64,000 nt of DNA, taken from positions 472,635,650 through 472,699,649 of the forward strand of contig CM042684.1 in NCBI GenBank assembly GCA_023614405.1, written 5' to 3'. How positions within the stretch are numbered: the stretch's first letter is position 1; each line of letters starts with the position of its first letter. Origin of the DNA: Avena insularis. Its lineage: Eukaryota > Streptophyta > Magnoliopsida > Poales > Poaceae. The notes below the pieces were generated by a model. It saw only the letters and a list, made by a program, of their open reading frames with translations. It was not told the origin of the DNA and ran no database searches. A program made the position numbers and the translations under genes. Below are positions 23,901-35,088 of this stretch, piece after piece.

Positions 23901-26550
23901 TTGCAAAAACCACATGGATCAACCAATGGCATTACATGTGTGTTCTTTTCACAAACAACACATGGATCAACCAATGGGATTGCATGTGTCTTCTTTTCAT
24001 AAACCACACATGGATCCACCAGAGTCATTGCATGTGTGTTCTTTCCACAAACCACACATGGATCAACAATTTTCATTGCATGTGTGTTCTTTTCCACAAA
24101 CCACATGGATCAACCAATGGCATTGCATGTGTGTTGTTTTCACAAACCACACATGGATCAACCAATGGAATTGCATGTGTGCTATTTTCACAAACCACAC
24201 ATGGATCCACCAGTGTTCACTTCATGTGATTTCTTTCACAAACACACATGGATCCACCAATGTCATCGCATGTGTTTTCTTTTCCACAAACACATATGGA
24301 TCAACCAATGGCATTGCATGTGTGTTCATTTCATAAACCACACATGGATCCACCTGTGTTCACAGCATGTGGATTCTTTCCACAAACCACATATGTATCT
24401 ACCAATGTCATTGCATGTGTGTTCTTTTCCACAAACACACATAGATCAACCAAGGGCATTGCATGTGTGTTCTTTTCATAAAGCAAACATGGATCCACCA
24501 GTGTTCACTGCATTTGTGTTTTTTCCACCAACCACATATGGATCCACTAATGTCATTGCATGTGTGTTCTTTCCCACAAACCAGATGGATCAACCAATGG
24601 CATTGCATGTGTGTTCTTTTCACAAACCAGATATGGATCCACCAGTGTTCACTACATGTGTGTTCTTTCCACAAACCACTTATGGATCAACCAGTGTCAT
24701 TGCATGTGTGTCCTTTTCCACAAACACACATGGATCAACCAATGGCATTGCATGTGTGTTCTTTTCATAAACCACACATGGATGCACCAGTGTTCACTGC
24801 ATGTGTGTTCTTTCCACAAACCACTTATGGATCAACTAATGTCATTGCATGTGTGTTCTTTTCCACAAACCACATCGATCAACCAATGGTATTGCATCTG
24901 TGTTTTTCTCACAAACCACACATGGATCAAGAAGTGTTCATTGCATGTGTGTTCTTTTCCACAAACCACATATGGATCCACCAATGACATTGCATGTGTG
25001 TTCTTTTCACAAACCACATATGGATCCACCAATGTCATTACATGTGTCTTCTTTCCATGACCCACATATGGATCCACCAGTGGCATTGCATGTGTGGTCT
25101 TTTCCACAAACACACATGGATCAACCAATGGCATTGCATATGTGTTCTTATAGCAAACCACACATGGATCAACCAGTGGCATTGCATGTGTGTTATTTTC
25201 CACAAACCACATGGATCAACCAATGGCATTAGATGTGTGTTCTTTTCACAAACCACACATGGATCAACCAATGGCATTGCATGTGTGTTTTGTTCCACAA
25301 ACCACATGGATCAACCAATGGCATTGCATGTGTGTTCTTTTCACAAACCACACATGGATCAACCAATGGCATTGCATGATTGTTCTTATCATAAACCACG
25401 TATGGATCAACAAATGTCATTACATGTGTGTTCTTTTACACAAACCACATATGGATCAACAAATGACATTGCATGTGTATTCTTTTCACAAACCACACAT
25501 GGATCAACCAATGGCGTTGCATGTGTGTTCTTTTCACAAACCACAGATTGATCCACTAGTGTTCACTACATGTGTGTTCTTTCCACAAACCACATATGTA
25601 TCCACTAGAGTCATTGCATGTGTGTTCCTTTCCACAAACCACATGGATCAACCAATGGCATTGCATGTGTGTTATTTCCACAAACCACACACGGATCCAC
25701 CAATGTCATTGCATGTGTGTTATTTTCACAAACCACACATGGATCAACAAATGGCATTGCATGTGTGTTCTTTTCACAAACCACGCATGGATCGACCAAT
25801 GGCATTGCATGTGTGTTCTTTTCGTAAACAACATATGGATCAACAAATGTCATTGCATGTGTGTTCTTTTCACAAAACACACATGGATCCACCAATGTCA
25901 TTGCATGTGTGTTCTGTTCCACAAACCACATGGATCAACCAATGGCATTGCATGTGTGTTCTTTTCACAAACCACACATGGATCAACCAATGGCATTACA
26001 TGTGTGTTCTTATCATAAACCACGTATGGATCAACAAATTTCATTGCATGTGTGTTCTTTTCCACAAACCACATATGGATCAACAAATGGCATTGCATGT
26101 GTGTTCTTTTCACAAACCACACATGGATCAACCAATGGCATTGCATGTATGTTCTTTTCACAAACCACACATGGATCCACCAGTGTTCACTGCATGTGTG
26201 TTCTTTCCACAAACCACATACGTATCCACTAGAGTCATTGCATGTGTGTTCCTTTCCACAAACCACATGGATCAACCAATGGCATTGCATGTGTGTTCTT
26301 TCCACAAACCACACATGGATCCACCAATGTCATTGCATGTGCGTTCTTTTCACAAACCACACATGGATCAACCAACGGCATTGCATGTGTGTTCTTTTCA
26401 TAAACCACATATGGATCAACCAATGGCATTGCATGTGTGTTCTTTTCATAAGCCACCTATGGATCAACAAATGTCATTACATGTGTGTTCTTTACAGAAA
26501 ACACACATCGATCCACCAATGTCATTGCATGTGTGTTCTTTTCCACAAAC
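17934..26550. repeat. 48-bp satellite array, block B, with 1.9-kb higher-order repeat
   Basis: About 180 units of the same satellite. From 17934 to about 21072 the array matches itself shifted by 1914-1918 bp (about 19850-22988), so a 1.9-kb segment of about 40 units is present a little over two and a half times. Open frames in it recur with the same residues over long stretches, for example at 18568, 20483 and 22400. Beyond about 22990 the order of unit variants changes, though an older, more diverged copy of part of the block can be recognised around 23414-24000. The right boundary is the CAAAC copy in front of the copia element. Confidence 0.96.
26546..26550. repeat. Target-site duplication CAAAC, left copy
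   Basis: The five bases CAAAC in front of the copia LTR at 26551 are repeated at 35084-35088 directly after the element. A 5-bp duplication is normal for Ty1/copia integration. Confidence 0.9.
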
Positions 26551-28239
26551 TGATGGGTTCGTAGCATGGAAAACAAAAAATTTCTACCGCAAGAACGAAC
26601 AAAACCCAGATCTAATCTAGATAAAAGCCAAGATCTAATCTACTAGACATGAGCAACGAGATAGATCAGTACTAACCCTCGTAGAACCGAAAGCGTTAAC
26701 GAGATTAGATCTCGTGGATGATGTAGTCGATGACTTGCCGATCTCAAGATCGTGTGGACGATCCTTCCAAGGCGTTAAGGCTTCTGCAGACGGTCACACG
26801 CGTGAGTCGGCGACCTTCCTCTCCCTGTTCCAAATGAAAGCGGAGGTAGTAGATCTTCTCCACGGAATCCCAGCAGCATGACGGCGTGGTGGTGGTGGTG
26901 GAGATGAGAAATCTGTAGGGCTTCGCCTATGCCTGTGCAGAAGAAACGTGGAGGAGAGAGGCGGCTGAGATTGGGAGTTATGAGACAAGGTCCAAGAGGG
27001 GGCGCCCCCTCCCTTCTATTTAAAGGAGGAAGGCGCGCCTGGGGAGGGGGAGTCCTAGTAGGACTCCCTCCTCCTTGGGCCGGCGGGTTGGGGGGAGGAG
27101 TCCTCCTCCCCCACGAATTCGTGTCTCGCCCCACTTGGTTTCTTTGATCCCTTTCTTGGTTTTCAAGAAAACTCCAAGAAATCCTCTAGAACCTTCCAGA
27201 ACATTCCGAAACCTTCTAGAATCTCCATACAAACACTCCGGAACATTTCCTAACTTAGAAAATGATTTCCAATATATGAATCTTATTCTCCGGACCATTC
27301 CGGATGTCCTCGTGATGTCCCGGATCCATTCCGAGACTCCGAACAACATTCGGTCTCCAACGCAAATTCCATATCTACTTCAAACAACTTCGAACCTTAA
27401 GTGTGTCACCCTACGGTTCGTGAATATGCAGACATGATGAAGACACCTCTCCCATCAATAACCATCAGCGGGATCTGGAGATCCATAACGGCTCCCACAA
27501 ACCCAACGATTACTTCGTGATTGATTGAACCAATTAACATACAAAACCAATTCCCTTTGTCTCGCGATATTCTACTTATGCGAGGTTTGATCGTTGGTAT
27601 CTTCATACCTAGTTCTTCCTCGTTACTGATAAGTACTCTTTACTCGTTCCATGTTATGTCATCCCTTGTGACCTAGTCACATGCTTGCAAGCTGTCTAAA
27701 TGACATTCCACCGAGAGGGCTCAGAGTATATCTATCCGTCATATGGATGGACAAATTCCAATCTTGGTCTATGCGCTTCAACACATACTTTCAGAATACC
27801 CAATGACACCTTTATAACCGCCCAGTTATGAAGCGGCGTTTGATGTCATCAAAGTACCCATCCGGTGATGGTGATTAACATAACCTCATGGTCGAAGGAT
27901 TAGGTTACTATGTATTTCAAAGCTTACAGCAATACGAACTTAATGACTTGATCTTATGCTACGCTTACTATGGGTGTGTGTCCATCATATCATTCTCCTA
28001 ATGATATAACCTTGTTATTAATCACATCCAATGTCTGTGATCAGGAAACCATGATCATCAATCAATCAACAAGCTAGTTTAACAAGAGGCTTACCAGGGA
28101 CTCTTTTATGTTTACAAAACACACAAGTATTAGTGTTTCCTAATAATACAATTATAGCATGGGATGTAAACATTCATCATAAACACAAAGATATAATAAT
28201 AACCTCTTTTATTATTGCCTCTTGGGCATATCTCCAACA
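26551..28239 (-). repeat. 3' LTR of the copia element
   Basis: 1689 bp, from TGATGGGTTCG to TCTCCAACA. Read on the minus strand it begins TGTTGGAGATATGCCC and ends in CA. It matches 33419-35083 over its whole length. Between about 26780 and 27120 the two copies differ by many small GC-rich indels; from about 27120 to the end they are almost the same. A minus-strand ACTTGCACTAG-side purine run (AAGTGGGACTC, 28240-28250) precedes it and is the likely polypurine tract. Confidence 0.95.
27016..27025 (-). promoter_or_regulatory. TATA-like box in copia 3' LTR
   Basis: On the minus strand CTTTAAATAG lies in a purine-rich surround, with the same motif in the other LTR at 33868-33877. A TATA-type element driving transcription from within the LTR is expected in this family. 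The assignment rests on the motif and its conservation between the two LTRs only. Confidence 0.4.
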
Positions 28240-28272
28240 GAGTCCCACTTGCACTAGAGTCAATAATCTAGA

Positions 28273-28677
28273 TTACATGGTAATATACCGAACACCCATG
28301 GCGTTCTGGTGTTGGTCATGCTTTGCTCTAGGGAGAGGTTTAGTCAACGGATATGCTACATTCAGATTAGTGTGTACTTTGCAAATCTTTATGTCACCAT
28401 CTTGGACATACTCGCGAATAGCATGAAAACGTGGCTTGATGTGCTTCAGCTTGCTATGTGACCTTGGCTCATGTGCATTAGCTATGGCACCTGTGTTGTC
28501 ATAGTAGATGACCATCGGGTCTAACGCACTGGGAACCACGCCAAGTTCAGTAATGAACTCCTTCATCCATATGCCTTCTTGTGCGGCATCCGAAGCAGCT
28601 ATGTATTCCGATTCAGTTGAAGATTTCGCCACAACGCTCTGCTTGGCACTCCTCCAGCTTATTGCAGCACCATTCAA
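28273..28677 (-). pseudogene. Copia RNase H, C-terminal part
   Basis: 134 codons in the same frame as the reverse transcriptase remnant upstream, separated from it by a single in-frame TAG (28696-28698). The motifs KSSTESEYIA (about residues 18-27) and the segment around YYDNTGA (about 58-64) are those of the Ty1/copia RNase H, which removes the RNA template during reverse transcription. The stop probably arose by a point mutation of a glutamine codon. The C-terminus lies a few bases from the polypurine tract, as in related elements. Confidence 0.85.
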
Positions 28678-28695
28678 AATAAATACGTATCCAGA

Positions 28696-29875
28696 CTATG
28701 ACTTCGAGTCATCTGGATCGGTGTTCCAACTAGCATTAGTGTAACCGTTTACAACAAGCTGTTCATCACCTCCATAAGAAAGAACCATATCCTTAGTCCT
28801 ATTCAGGTACTTTAGGATATTCTTGACCGCTGTCCAGTGTTCCATTCCAGGATCACTTTGATATCTGCTAGTCAAACTAACAACATGTGCTATATCCGGT
28901 CTCGTACACAGCATGGCATACATGATAGAACCTCTGGCCGAGGCATAGGGAATTTTATTCATCTTTTCTCTATCTTCTGCCATAGCTGGACTTTGAGTTT
29001 TACTCAAGGTCTTACCTGACAACATGGGCACGAACCCTTTCTTGCTCTCTTCCATTCTAAACTTCTTTAGAACTTTGTCTAAGTATGTACTTTGTGAAAG
29101 CGCTATTAGGTGTCTTGATCTATCTCTATAAATCTTGATTCCTAGAATATATGCCGCTTCGCCAAGATCCTTCATTGAAAAACTATTATTCAAATAGGCT
29201 TTGACGATATTAAGAAGTTCTATATCATTCCCAATCAACAATATGTCATCTACATATAGTACTAGGAATACTACAGAGCTCCCACTCACTTTCTTGTAAA
29301 TACAAGCTTCTCCATAAGTTTGTATAAATCCAAAGTTTTTGATTACTTTATCAAAACATTGATTCCAACTCCGGGATGCTTGCTTCAGTCCATAAATGGA
29401 GCGCTGAAGTTTGCATACCTTATCAGCATCATTAGGATTGACAAAACCCTTGGGTTGTACCATGTACAACTCTTCCTCAATGTCACCATTAAGGAACGCC
29501 GTTTTGACATCCATCTGCCAAATTTCATAATCGAAATATGCAGCGATAACATAATCCTCAGACTTTAGCTTCACAGGTGAGAAAGTCTCATCGTAGTCAA
29601 CTCCTTGAATTTGTTTGAACCTTCGCGACAAGTCGAGCTTTATAGACGGTAACATTACCATCAGCATCTGTTTTTCTTTTGAAAATCCATTTGTTCTCGA
29701 CAGCCTTACGGCCATCCGGTAAGTCCACCAAAGTCCATACTTGGTTTTCGTACATGGATCCCATTTCGGATTTCATGGCTTCTAGCCATTTGTCGGAATC
29801 TGGGCTCACCATAGCTTCTTCATACGTCGCAGGGTCATCGGTGTTGTCCACTAACATGACGTTCAAGGCAGTCAT
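28696..29875 (-). pseudogene. Copia reverse transcriptase, frameshifted
   Basis: Two overlapping frames cover the domain. The upstream part (29875 to about 29630) contains the entry block EAMVSPDSDKWLEAMKSE and NKWIFKRK, then KARLVAK. The downstream part (about 29640 to 28696) continues with GVDYDETFSPV, WQMDVKTAFLNG, the catalytic YVDD within VLYVDDILL, and the RNase H start. The frames change just after KARLVAK, at about 29620-29640, consistent with loss of one base. A TAG ends the second frame at 28696. The enzyme would have copied element RNA into DNA in virus-like particles; this copy cannot make an uninterrupted protein. Confidence 0.88.
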
Positions 29876-30044
29876 ACCACTCAGAGTGGTACGGACCCTC
29901 GTTGACTGCGAGGTTCAAGAGTAACTTCGTCAAGTTTCATGATCGACATCATTAGCTTCCTCTCCGGTTGGTGCGGCGCCATGAAACAACTTCGGTGTCG
30001 CGCTACTCTCAACTCCGAAGAAGGTTCAACAACCTCGTCGAGTT

Positions 30045-31300
30045 TTACTTTCCTTCCAAATACTTCTTTCGAGAGAAATTCCTTCTCGTAAAGGATCCAT
30101 TCTTAGCAACGAAAACTTTGCCTTCGGATCTATGATAGAAGGTATACCCAATTGTTTCTTTAGGGTATCCTATGAAGACGCATTTCTCCGCTTTGGGTTC
30201 AAGCTTATCAGGTTGTAACTTCTTTACATATGCTTCGCAGCCCCAAACTTTAAGGAACGACAACTTAGGTTTCTTACCAAACCATAATTCATACGGTGTC
30301 GTTTCAACGGATTTAGATGGTGCCCTATTTAAAGTGAATGCGGCTATCTCTAATGCATAGCCCCAAAATGATAGCGGTAAATCTGTAAGAGACATCATAG
30401 ACCGAACCATATCTAAGAGAGTTTGATTATGACGTTCGGACACACCATTACGCTGTGGTGTTCCCGGCGGTGTCAACCGCGAAAGTATTCCACATTTCTT
30501 TAAATGCATGCCAAACTCATAACTCAGATATTCACCTCCACGGTCAGAACGCAGAAACTTAATCTTCTTGTTACGATGATTTTCCACTTCAGTTTGAAAA
30601 TCCTTAAACTTCTCAAAGTTTTGGATTTATGTTTCATAAAGTAGACATACCCATATCTACTCAAGTCATCCGTGAAAGTGAGAACATAACGATATCCACC
30701 ACGCGATGCTACACTCATTGGACCGCACACATCGGTATGTATTATTTCCAATAAGTTCATGGCTCGCTCCATTATACCGTAGAATGGAGTCTTAGTCATT
30801 TTTCCCATTAGACATGCTTCGCATCTTTCAAGTGATTCAAAATCAAGTGATTCAAGAAGTCCATCAGAATGGAGTTTCTTCATACGCTTCACTCCAATGT
30901 GACCAAGACGACAGTGCCACATGTATGTAGAATTATCATTTAATTTTATTCGTTTAGCATCTATGTTGTGAACATGTGTATCACTACTATCGAGATTCAA
31001 TAAGAATAAACCATTCATCTCAGGTGCATAACCATAAAAGATATTACTCATATAAATCGAACAACCTTTATTCTCAGACTTAAAAGAGTAACCGTCTCAC
31101 AATAAACAAGATCCAGATATAATGTTCATGCTTAACGCAGGCACCAAATAACAATTATTCAAATTTAAAACTAATCCCGATGGTAGATGTAGAGGGAGCG
31201 TGCCGACGGCGATCACATCAACCTTGGAGCCATTTCCAACGCGCATCGTCACCTCGTATCTTGCCGATTCGTTTATTCCGCAGCTCCAGCTTCAAGTTAC
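30045..31300 (-). pseudogene. Copia protease end, GAG-pre-integrase and integrase, frameshifted
   Basis: Remnants of three domains. From 31300 to 31100 the minus strand encodes a protease-distal segment (VGNGSKVDV, then NNCYLVPALSMNII), cut by a TGA at 31097-31099. The frame 31051-30524 holds the zinc-finger-like block (WHCRLGHIG, CEACLMGKM), typical of the HHCC end of integrase, then HTDVCGP with the first catalytic Asp. At about 30590 the frame shifts. The frame 30587-30045 carries SDRGGEY (second Asp) and GVSERHNQ (catalytic Glu), followed by WGYALEIAAFTLNRAPS. Integrase joins element DNA to the chromosome. Between 29876 and 30044 only degraded coding sequence is seen. Confidence 0.87.
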
Positions 31301-31379
31301 AAATATGAGCAACCGAACCAGATCAAATACCCGTGCACTACTTGATTACTAGTAAGATACACATTTATAACATGTATAT

Positions 31380-32215
31380 CGAATATACCTTTCTTCTTGA
31401 TGTTGCCGTTCTTGATTCGCCGGTATTTGGGGCGATTCGCCCAAAGGACCAGCACCCTTGCAAGAGAAGCACTCAGTTTCAGGTTTAGGACCAGCCTTGG
31501 GCTTAGAAGAAAGTGACTTTCTTGCCGTCCTTCTTGAAGTTGCCCTTGTTCTTAGGCTTGCCCTGTTTCTTGAAATTGGTGGTCTTATAGACCATCAACA
31601 CTTGGTGTTCTTTCATGATCTCCACTTCAGCAGTTTTCAGCATGGACGATAGTTCGTGCAACGCCTTGTTCATGCAAAGGTATATTGTAGTTCATCACAA
31701 AGTTTTGTAACTTGGTGGCGGTGATTGGAGGACACGGTGAATCCCCAATTCATTAGGAATCGATATCCCCAACTCTCGGAGTTTGTTTTGCGTGCCTGCA
31801 CATGGTGAGCACGTGCTCGCTAACGGAGCTACCCTCTTCCATCTTGCGTAAAGAACTTCGGAAGCTTCAGAGCTTTCCATGGCCTTGAGTCTCAAATATG
31901 AGTTTGAGCTCCTTAATGATTTCAAATGGGTCATGGTGCTCAAAACACTTTTGAAGCTCCGATTCTAAACCGTATAGGATGGCACACTGAACTGTGGAGT
32001 AGTGATGTTTCCGAGTGGCATAAACATTCTTTACGTCATCGGTGGCATCTTCTGCAGGTGGGTCACCTAGCGGTGCTTCGAGCACATAGGTCAACTGACC
32101 AGCCTCGTGGATGATCTTGATCCACGGAACCAGTCCGTGAAATTGCTTCCATTGTTCTTAAGTTTTCTTTCTCTAGGAACGCATTGAAATTGATGGAAAC
32201 GTTACACATAATCTA
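31380..32215 (-). pseudogene. Copia gag remnant
   Basis: Read on the minus strand, sequence near 32195-32160 encodes FNAFLEKEN and a downstream WFRG-like segment. The frame 32094-31867 (75 codons) gives LEAPLGDPPAEDATDDV and TVQCAILYGLESELQKCFEHHDPFEII-type residues of BARE/Angela gag. The frame 31943-31695 continues the domain after a shift. Near 31470 a degraded zinc knuckle (ECFSCKG) is visible. Around 31315-31330 the protease active-site triplet is disrupted by an apparent one-base loss. No frame is open across the region. Gag would form the virus-like particle. Confidence 0.75.
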
Positions 32216-33405
32216 CAACAAATTTGCAAGTAATTTAGACTAAGTTTATGATAAATAGTGTTCAAATTTAATTCTTAAATCAACTAGGTGAACTCCCACT
32301 CAAAACAACATCCCTCGCAGTTGTTTTAGTGATTACATGAACCAAATCCACTACACCAAGTCCGATCATCACGTGAGATGATGTAGCTTCATTGGCGAAC
32401 AATCTTCATGTTCATCATATCAATCATATGACTCATGATCTACCTTTCGGTATTCCGTGTTCCGAGACCATGTCTGTACATGCTAGGCTCGTCAAGATTA
32501 ACCTTAGTTTCCGCATGTGCAAATCTGGCTTGCACCCGTTGTATGCACACGTAGAGTCTATCACACCCGATCATCACGAGATGCTTCGAAATGACGAGTC
32601 TTAGCAATGGTGCCAACTAAGGACGAACACTTTATTACTTGATATTTGGTGAGAGGGATCATCTTATAATGCTACCGTCGCGATCTAAGCAATACAAGAT
32701 GCATAAAGGATTAACATCACAGGCAATTCATAATTTGTGTGATATGATATGGCCCTTTCTTCTTATGCCTTCGATCTCTATCTCCAAAGCACGGACATGA
32801 TCTCCATCATCACCAGCATTGCGTCAAGGTCCGTGGCGCCGCTTCATGGTTATCCATCTTCACTAGCAACTATAACAACTACTTGGAACAAAGCTATTAC
32901 AAGATGAATAGACACGCATGTCTTAACAGAATTGAAGACAACCATTAGGCTCCTGCCGGTTGCCATATTACAACAAGGATCATTGCATACATCAAATACA
33001 ATCACAATCACATGTAGGCCATATCACATCACAAAACCCCTGCAAAAACAAGTTAGACGCCTCTAATTTTCTTTGCAAGTTTTACGTGGCTTGGGGCTTT
33101 CGACTAAGAACGCATCTTACCTACGAAACTGAACCACAACGTTGATACAAGTGCTATCAAGTGCAAAGTGTAGATTTGATCTATACTATGATGGGAGAGA
33201 CAGACACCCGCAAAGCCACTTGTGCAATACGAGTTGCACGTCAAGCGTGGAGCAAGTCTCATGTACGATGACATGTAATGTTAGACTGGGCCGCTTCATC
33301 CCACCATACCGCAAGATGCAAAGTACACACATAGCAAAAGACGGCACGAGCACCAACGCCCACAACCTCATTGTGTTCTACTGCAATGTATCTACGCATA
33401 GACAA
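32216..33405 (-). other. Untranslated leader of the copia element
   Basis: About 1.2 kb between the primer-binding site and gag with no frame longer than about 96 codons on either strand and no recognisable domain. Long leaders of this size are usual in BARE-1/Angela elements, where they carry packaging and dimerisation signals (family knowledge). I see no specific motif that I can assign. Confidence 0.6.
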
Positions 33406-33417
33406 GGCTCGATACCA
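33406..33417 (-). other. Primer-binding site of the copia element, one base short
   Basis: On the minus strand TGGTATCGAGCC lies one base after the 5' LTR. The usual site complementary to the 3' end of initiator methionine tRNA reads TGGTATCAGAGC, so one A appears lost after TGGTATC. This would weaken priming. Confidence 0.8.
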
Positions 33418-33418
33418 C

Positions 33419-35083
33419 CGATGGGTTCGTAGCATGGAAAACAAAAAAATCTACCGCAGAACGAACAAAACCCAGATCTAATCTAGATAAAAGCCAAGAT
33501 CTAATCTACTAGACATGAGCAGCGAGATAGATCGGTACTAACCCTCAGAGAACCGAAAGCGTTAACGAGATTAGATCTCGGATGATGTAGTCCATGACTT
33601 GCCGATCTCAAGATCGTGGTGGATCTTCCGGGCGCCGCGTTCAGCGCTTCCAGACGGTCACACGCGTGCGAGTCGAAGCACCTTCCTCTCCCAGTTCCAG
33701 AAGCAGCGAGTAGTAGATCTTCTCCACGGAATCCCAGCAAGACGACAGTGGTGGTGGTGGTGGAGATGAGAATCTGCAGGCTTCGCCTATGCTGTGTAAG
33801 AAACGTGGAGGAGAGAGGCGGCTGAGATTGGGAGTTATGAGACAAGGTCCAGAGGGGCGCCTCCCTTCTATTTAAAGGAGGGAGGCGGCTGGGAGGGGAG
33901 TCCTAGTAGGACTCCCTCCTCCTTGGGTCAAGGGGTTGGGGGAGGAGTCCTCGTCCCCACGAATCTGTCTTGCCCCACTTGGTTTCTTTGATCCCTTTCT
34001 TGGTTTTCAAGCAAACTCCAAGAAATCCTCTAGAACCTTCCAGAACATTCCGAAACCTTCTAGAATCTCCATACAAACACTCCGGAACATTTCCTAACTT
34101 AGAAAATGATTTCCAATATATGAATCTTATTCTCCAGACCATTCAGGATCTCCTCGTGATGTCCCAGATCCATTCCGAGACTCCGAACAACATTCGGTCT
34201 CCAACGCAAATTCCATATCTACTTCAAACAATTTCGAACCTTAAGTGTGTCACCCTACGGTTCGTGAATATGCAGACATGATGAAGACACCTCTCCCATC
34301 AATAACCATCAGCGGGATCTGGAGATCCATAACGGCTCCCACATACCCAACGATTACTTCATGATCGATTGAACCAATTAACATACGAAACCAATTCCCT
34401 TTGTCTCGCGATATTCTACTTATCTGAGGTTTGATCGTTGGTATCTTCATACCTAGTTCTTCCTTGTTACTGATAAGTACTCTTTACTCGTTCCATGTTA
34501 TGTCATCCCTTGTGACCTAGTCACATGCTTGCAAGCTGTCTAAATGACATTCCACCGAGAGGGCCCAGAGTATATCTATCCGTCATATGGATGGACAAAT
34601 TCCAATCTTGGTCTATGTGCTTCAACACATACTTTCAAAATACCCAATGACACCTTTATAACCGCCCAGTTACGAAGCGGCGTTTGATGTCATCAAAGTA
34701 CCCATCCGGTGATGGTGATTAACATAAACTCATGGTCGAAGGATTAGGTTACTATGTATTTCAAAGCTTATAGCAATACGAACTTAATGACTTGATCTTA
34801 TGCTACGCTTACTATGGGTGTGTGTCCATCATATCATTCTCCTAATGATATAACCTTGTTATTAATCACATCCAATGTCTGTGATCAGGAAACCATGATC
34901 ATCAATCAATCAACAAGCTAGTTTAACAAGAGGCTTACCAGGGACTCTTTTATGTTTACAAAACACACAAGTATTAGTGTTTCCTAATAATACAATTATA
35001 GCATGGGATGTAAACATTCATCATAAACACAAAGATATAATAATAACCTCTTTTATTATATCCTCTTGTGCATATATCCAACA
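33419..35083 (-). repeat. 5' LTR of the copia element
   Basis: 1665 bp, pairs with 26551-28239. The inner terminus reads CGATGGG where the other copy has TGATGGG, so the CA end has decayed to CG. The outer terminus is TATATCCAACA against TCTCCAACA. The GC-rich section (about 33640-33960) carries many small indels relative to the partner, while the rest is almost identical. A TATA-like CTTTAAATAG is at 33868-33877 on the minus strand. Confidence 0.95.
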
Positions 35084-35088
35084 CAAAC
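35084..35088. repeat. Target-site duplication CAAAC, right copy
   Basis: Matches 26546-26550. Removing the element and one copy restores TTTTCCACAAACCACATGG, a regular satellite junction. Confidence 0.9.

Larger units (their letters stand above)
26551..35083 (-). mobile_element. Ty1/copia LTR retrotransposon of the Angela/BARE-1 type, decayed
   Basis: An 8533-bp element with LTRs at both ends and a perfect CAAAC duplication, lying on the minus strand inside the satellite. On that strand the left (3') LTR begins TGTTGGAGATATGCCC, a start typical of the Angela/BARE-1/WIS group of grasses, and the order is gag, protease, integrase, reverse transcriptase, RNase H, which defines Ty1/copia. Every coding region is interrupted by stops or frameshifts and the primer-binding site lacks one base, so the copy is dead. 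The LTR pair is nearly identical in its AT-rich part, so the insertion need not be old. Confidence 0.95.
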
